Of a stretch of DNA of 5,146 bases, positions 4,626 through 5,146 are shown one piece after another. Numbering within the stretch: position 1 is the first letter of the stretch; each line of letters opens with the position of its first letter. A model generated the notes under the pieces. It was not told the DNA's origin. It saw nothing but the letters and a program-made list of their open reading frames with translations, and searched no databases. Position numbers and translations under genes: made by a program. The stretch comes from an uncultured Saprospiraceae bacterium (lineage in GTDB: Bacteria; Bacteroidota; Bacteroidia; Chitinophagales; Saprospiraceae): assembly GCA_934699305.1 (NCBI GenBank), contig CAKUWM010000222.1, positions 1-5,146 of the forward strand, read 5' to 3'.

Positions 4626-5146
4626 TTTTCACATCTTTTTCTTTTAGTATTTTCTTAACTTCATCGCGCATCTCGTTAATGGCCATTGAGTGAACTTTGG
4701 GTTCTTTTTCCAGAACGGCATAAGCCGCTTGCTTCATTTTTTCCGGTTGGTAATTAGCGGAATCAGCATATAACTTTGTCAATAGATAATAAGGATAAAT
4801 TCTTTCGGGCAACAAGTAGGTTGAGTTTAAATAACACGTTTCGGCTTCTTCGTATTTTTTCATTTCGTGGAAATTACGCCCTTTCACGTTATAGAACATG
4901 GGGTCGCAACTCAATTCGAGGCCGCGGGACAAAACAGTGTCGGCTTTTTCACGTTGTTCCGTCGCGTTCAGTGCTATGGCATATTCAAATACAAACTTTT
5001 GGTCGTGGTTTAATCTGGGGTAAAGTCGTCCATATTCATCTACTATATTTTGATATGCCCGTACTGAATAGAGCGGACGAGTTTTTTTCCATTCTTTTTT
5101 TGCCTGAGTATAAGGTTGTAGTTGTTTTAAACATACAAGCCTTCCG
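4615..5146 (-). CDS. O-antigen ligase-type protein, C-terminal TPR region (partial)
   Basis: The frame is open from the right edge (first full codon at 5145-5143) to TAA at 4617-4615, giving 176 visible C-terminal residues; the true start lies outside the window. The internal TTG at 4932 is not a credible start, because the homologous pattern continues unbroken upstream of it. The visible part is helical with TPR spacing: AIALNATEQREKADTVLSRG, then YNVKGRNFHEMKKYEEAE, then STYLLPERIYPYYLLTKLY, and a final EKEPKVHSMAINEM segment. This set is familiar as the tail of Bacteroidales O-antigen ligase/polymerase (Wzy_C) proteins, which move glycans from a lipid carrier to an acceptor at the periplasmic face. 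The membrane domain that would prove this is not visible, so a generic TPR protein cannot be excluded. It overlaps lepB by 11 bp. Confidence 0.7.
   Translation of the reverse strand, partial: GRLVCLKQLQPYTQAKKEWKKTRPLYSVRAYQNIVDEYGRLYPRLNHDQKFVFEYAIALNATEQREKADTVLSRGLELSCDPMFYNVKGRNFHEMKKYEEAETCYLNSTYLLPERIYPYYLLTKLYADSANYQPEKMKQAAYAVLEKEPKVHSMAINEMRDEVKKILKEKDVKNEQ

Noticed and set aside
4615..4932. A separate short 105-aa gene starting at TTG 4932
   Set aside because: The frame is open to the window edge and the upstream residues continue the same family pattern, so the short form is an artefact of the missing start.

Overview
The window looks like a chromosomal accessory locus from a low-GC Bacteroidota, most likely Bacteroidales. 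The reasons are protein families and gene style. There is an NVEALA-type small exported protein, a 6-bladed beta-propeller lipoprotein, and an O-antigen-ligase-type C-terminus with TPRs. Start regions are A-rich and lack Shine-Dalgarno sequences. No genus can be assigned from the sequence alone. All convincing genes lie on the minus strand, so transcription runs from right to left.

Layout in transcription order: (1) the 3' part of a TPR-ending gene that enters from the right edge (5146 to 4615), resembling the C-terminus of Bacteroidales O-antigen ligase (Wzy_C) proteins; (2) an accessory signal peptidase I, lepB-like (4625 to 3738), overlapping gene 1 by 11 bp; (3) after about 130 bp, a TMTC-like GT-C membrane protein (3604 to 2285), a probable lipid-linked-sugar glycosyltransferase; (4) a small NVEALA-family exported protein (2164 to 1724) with a Gly/Ser/Thr/Asp-rich linker and four cysteines; (5) a 6-bladed beta-propeller lipoprotein (1577 to 402); (6) the leader of a second NVEALA gene (91 to the left edge).

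The second NVEALA leader and its upstream DNA (1-310) are a diverged direct repeat of 2074-2382. The repeat carries a conserved hairpin and a decayed copy of the last ~32 codons of the GT-C gene. That scar shows that NVEALA copy 2 (next to the intact GT-C gene) or an equivalent was the source. The duplication carried part of its upstream neighbour, and the beta-propeller gene now sits between the repeats. The stretch 92-401 holds no intact gene.

Working model (inference): the locus makes a family of small secreted proteins. They are exported through an unusually long leader ending in the NVEALA-like motif (here HVEVLA), which reads well as a signal peptidase I site, with a dedicated LepB next door. 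Two membrane enzymes of the glycan type (GT-C and ligase-like) could glycosylate the Ser/Thr-rich linker or the surface. The beta-propeller lipoprotein may act as a periplasmic partner. A 35-codon ORF on the opposite strand with a perfect Shine-Dalgarno sequence, in the NVEALA/beta-propeller gap, is an oddity worth checking.
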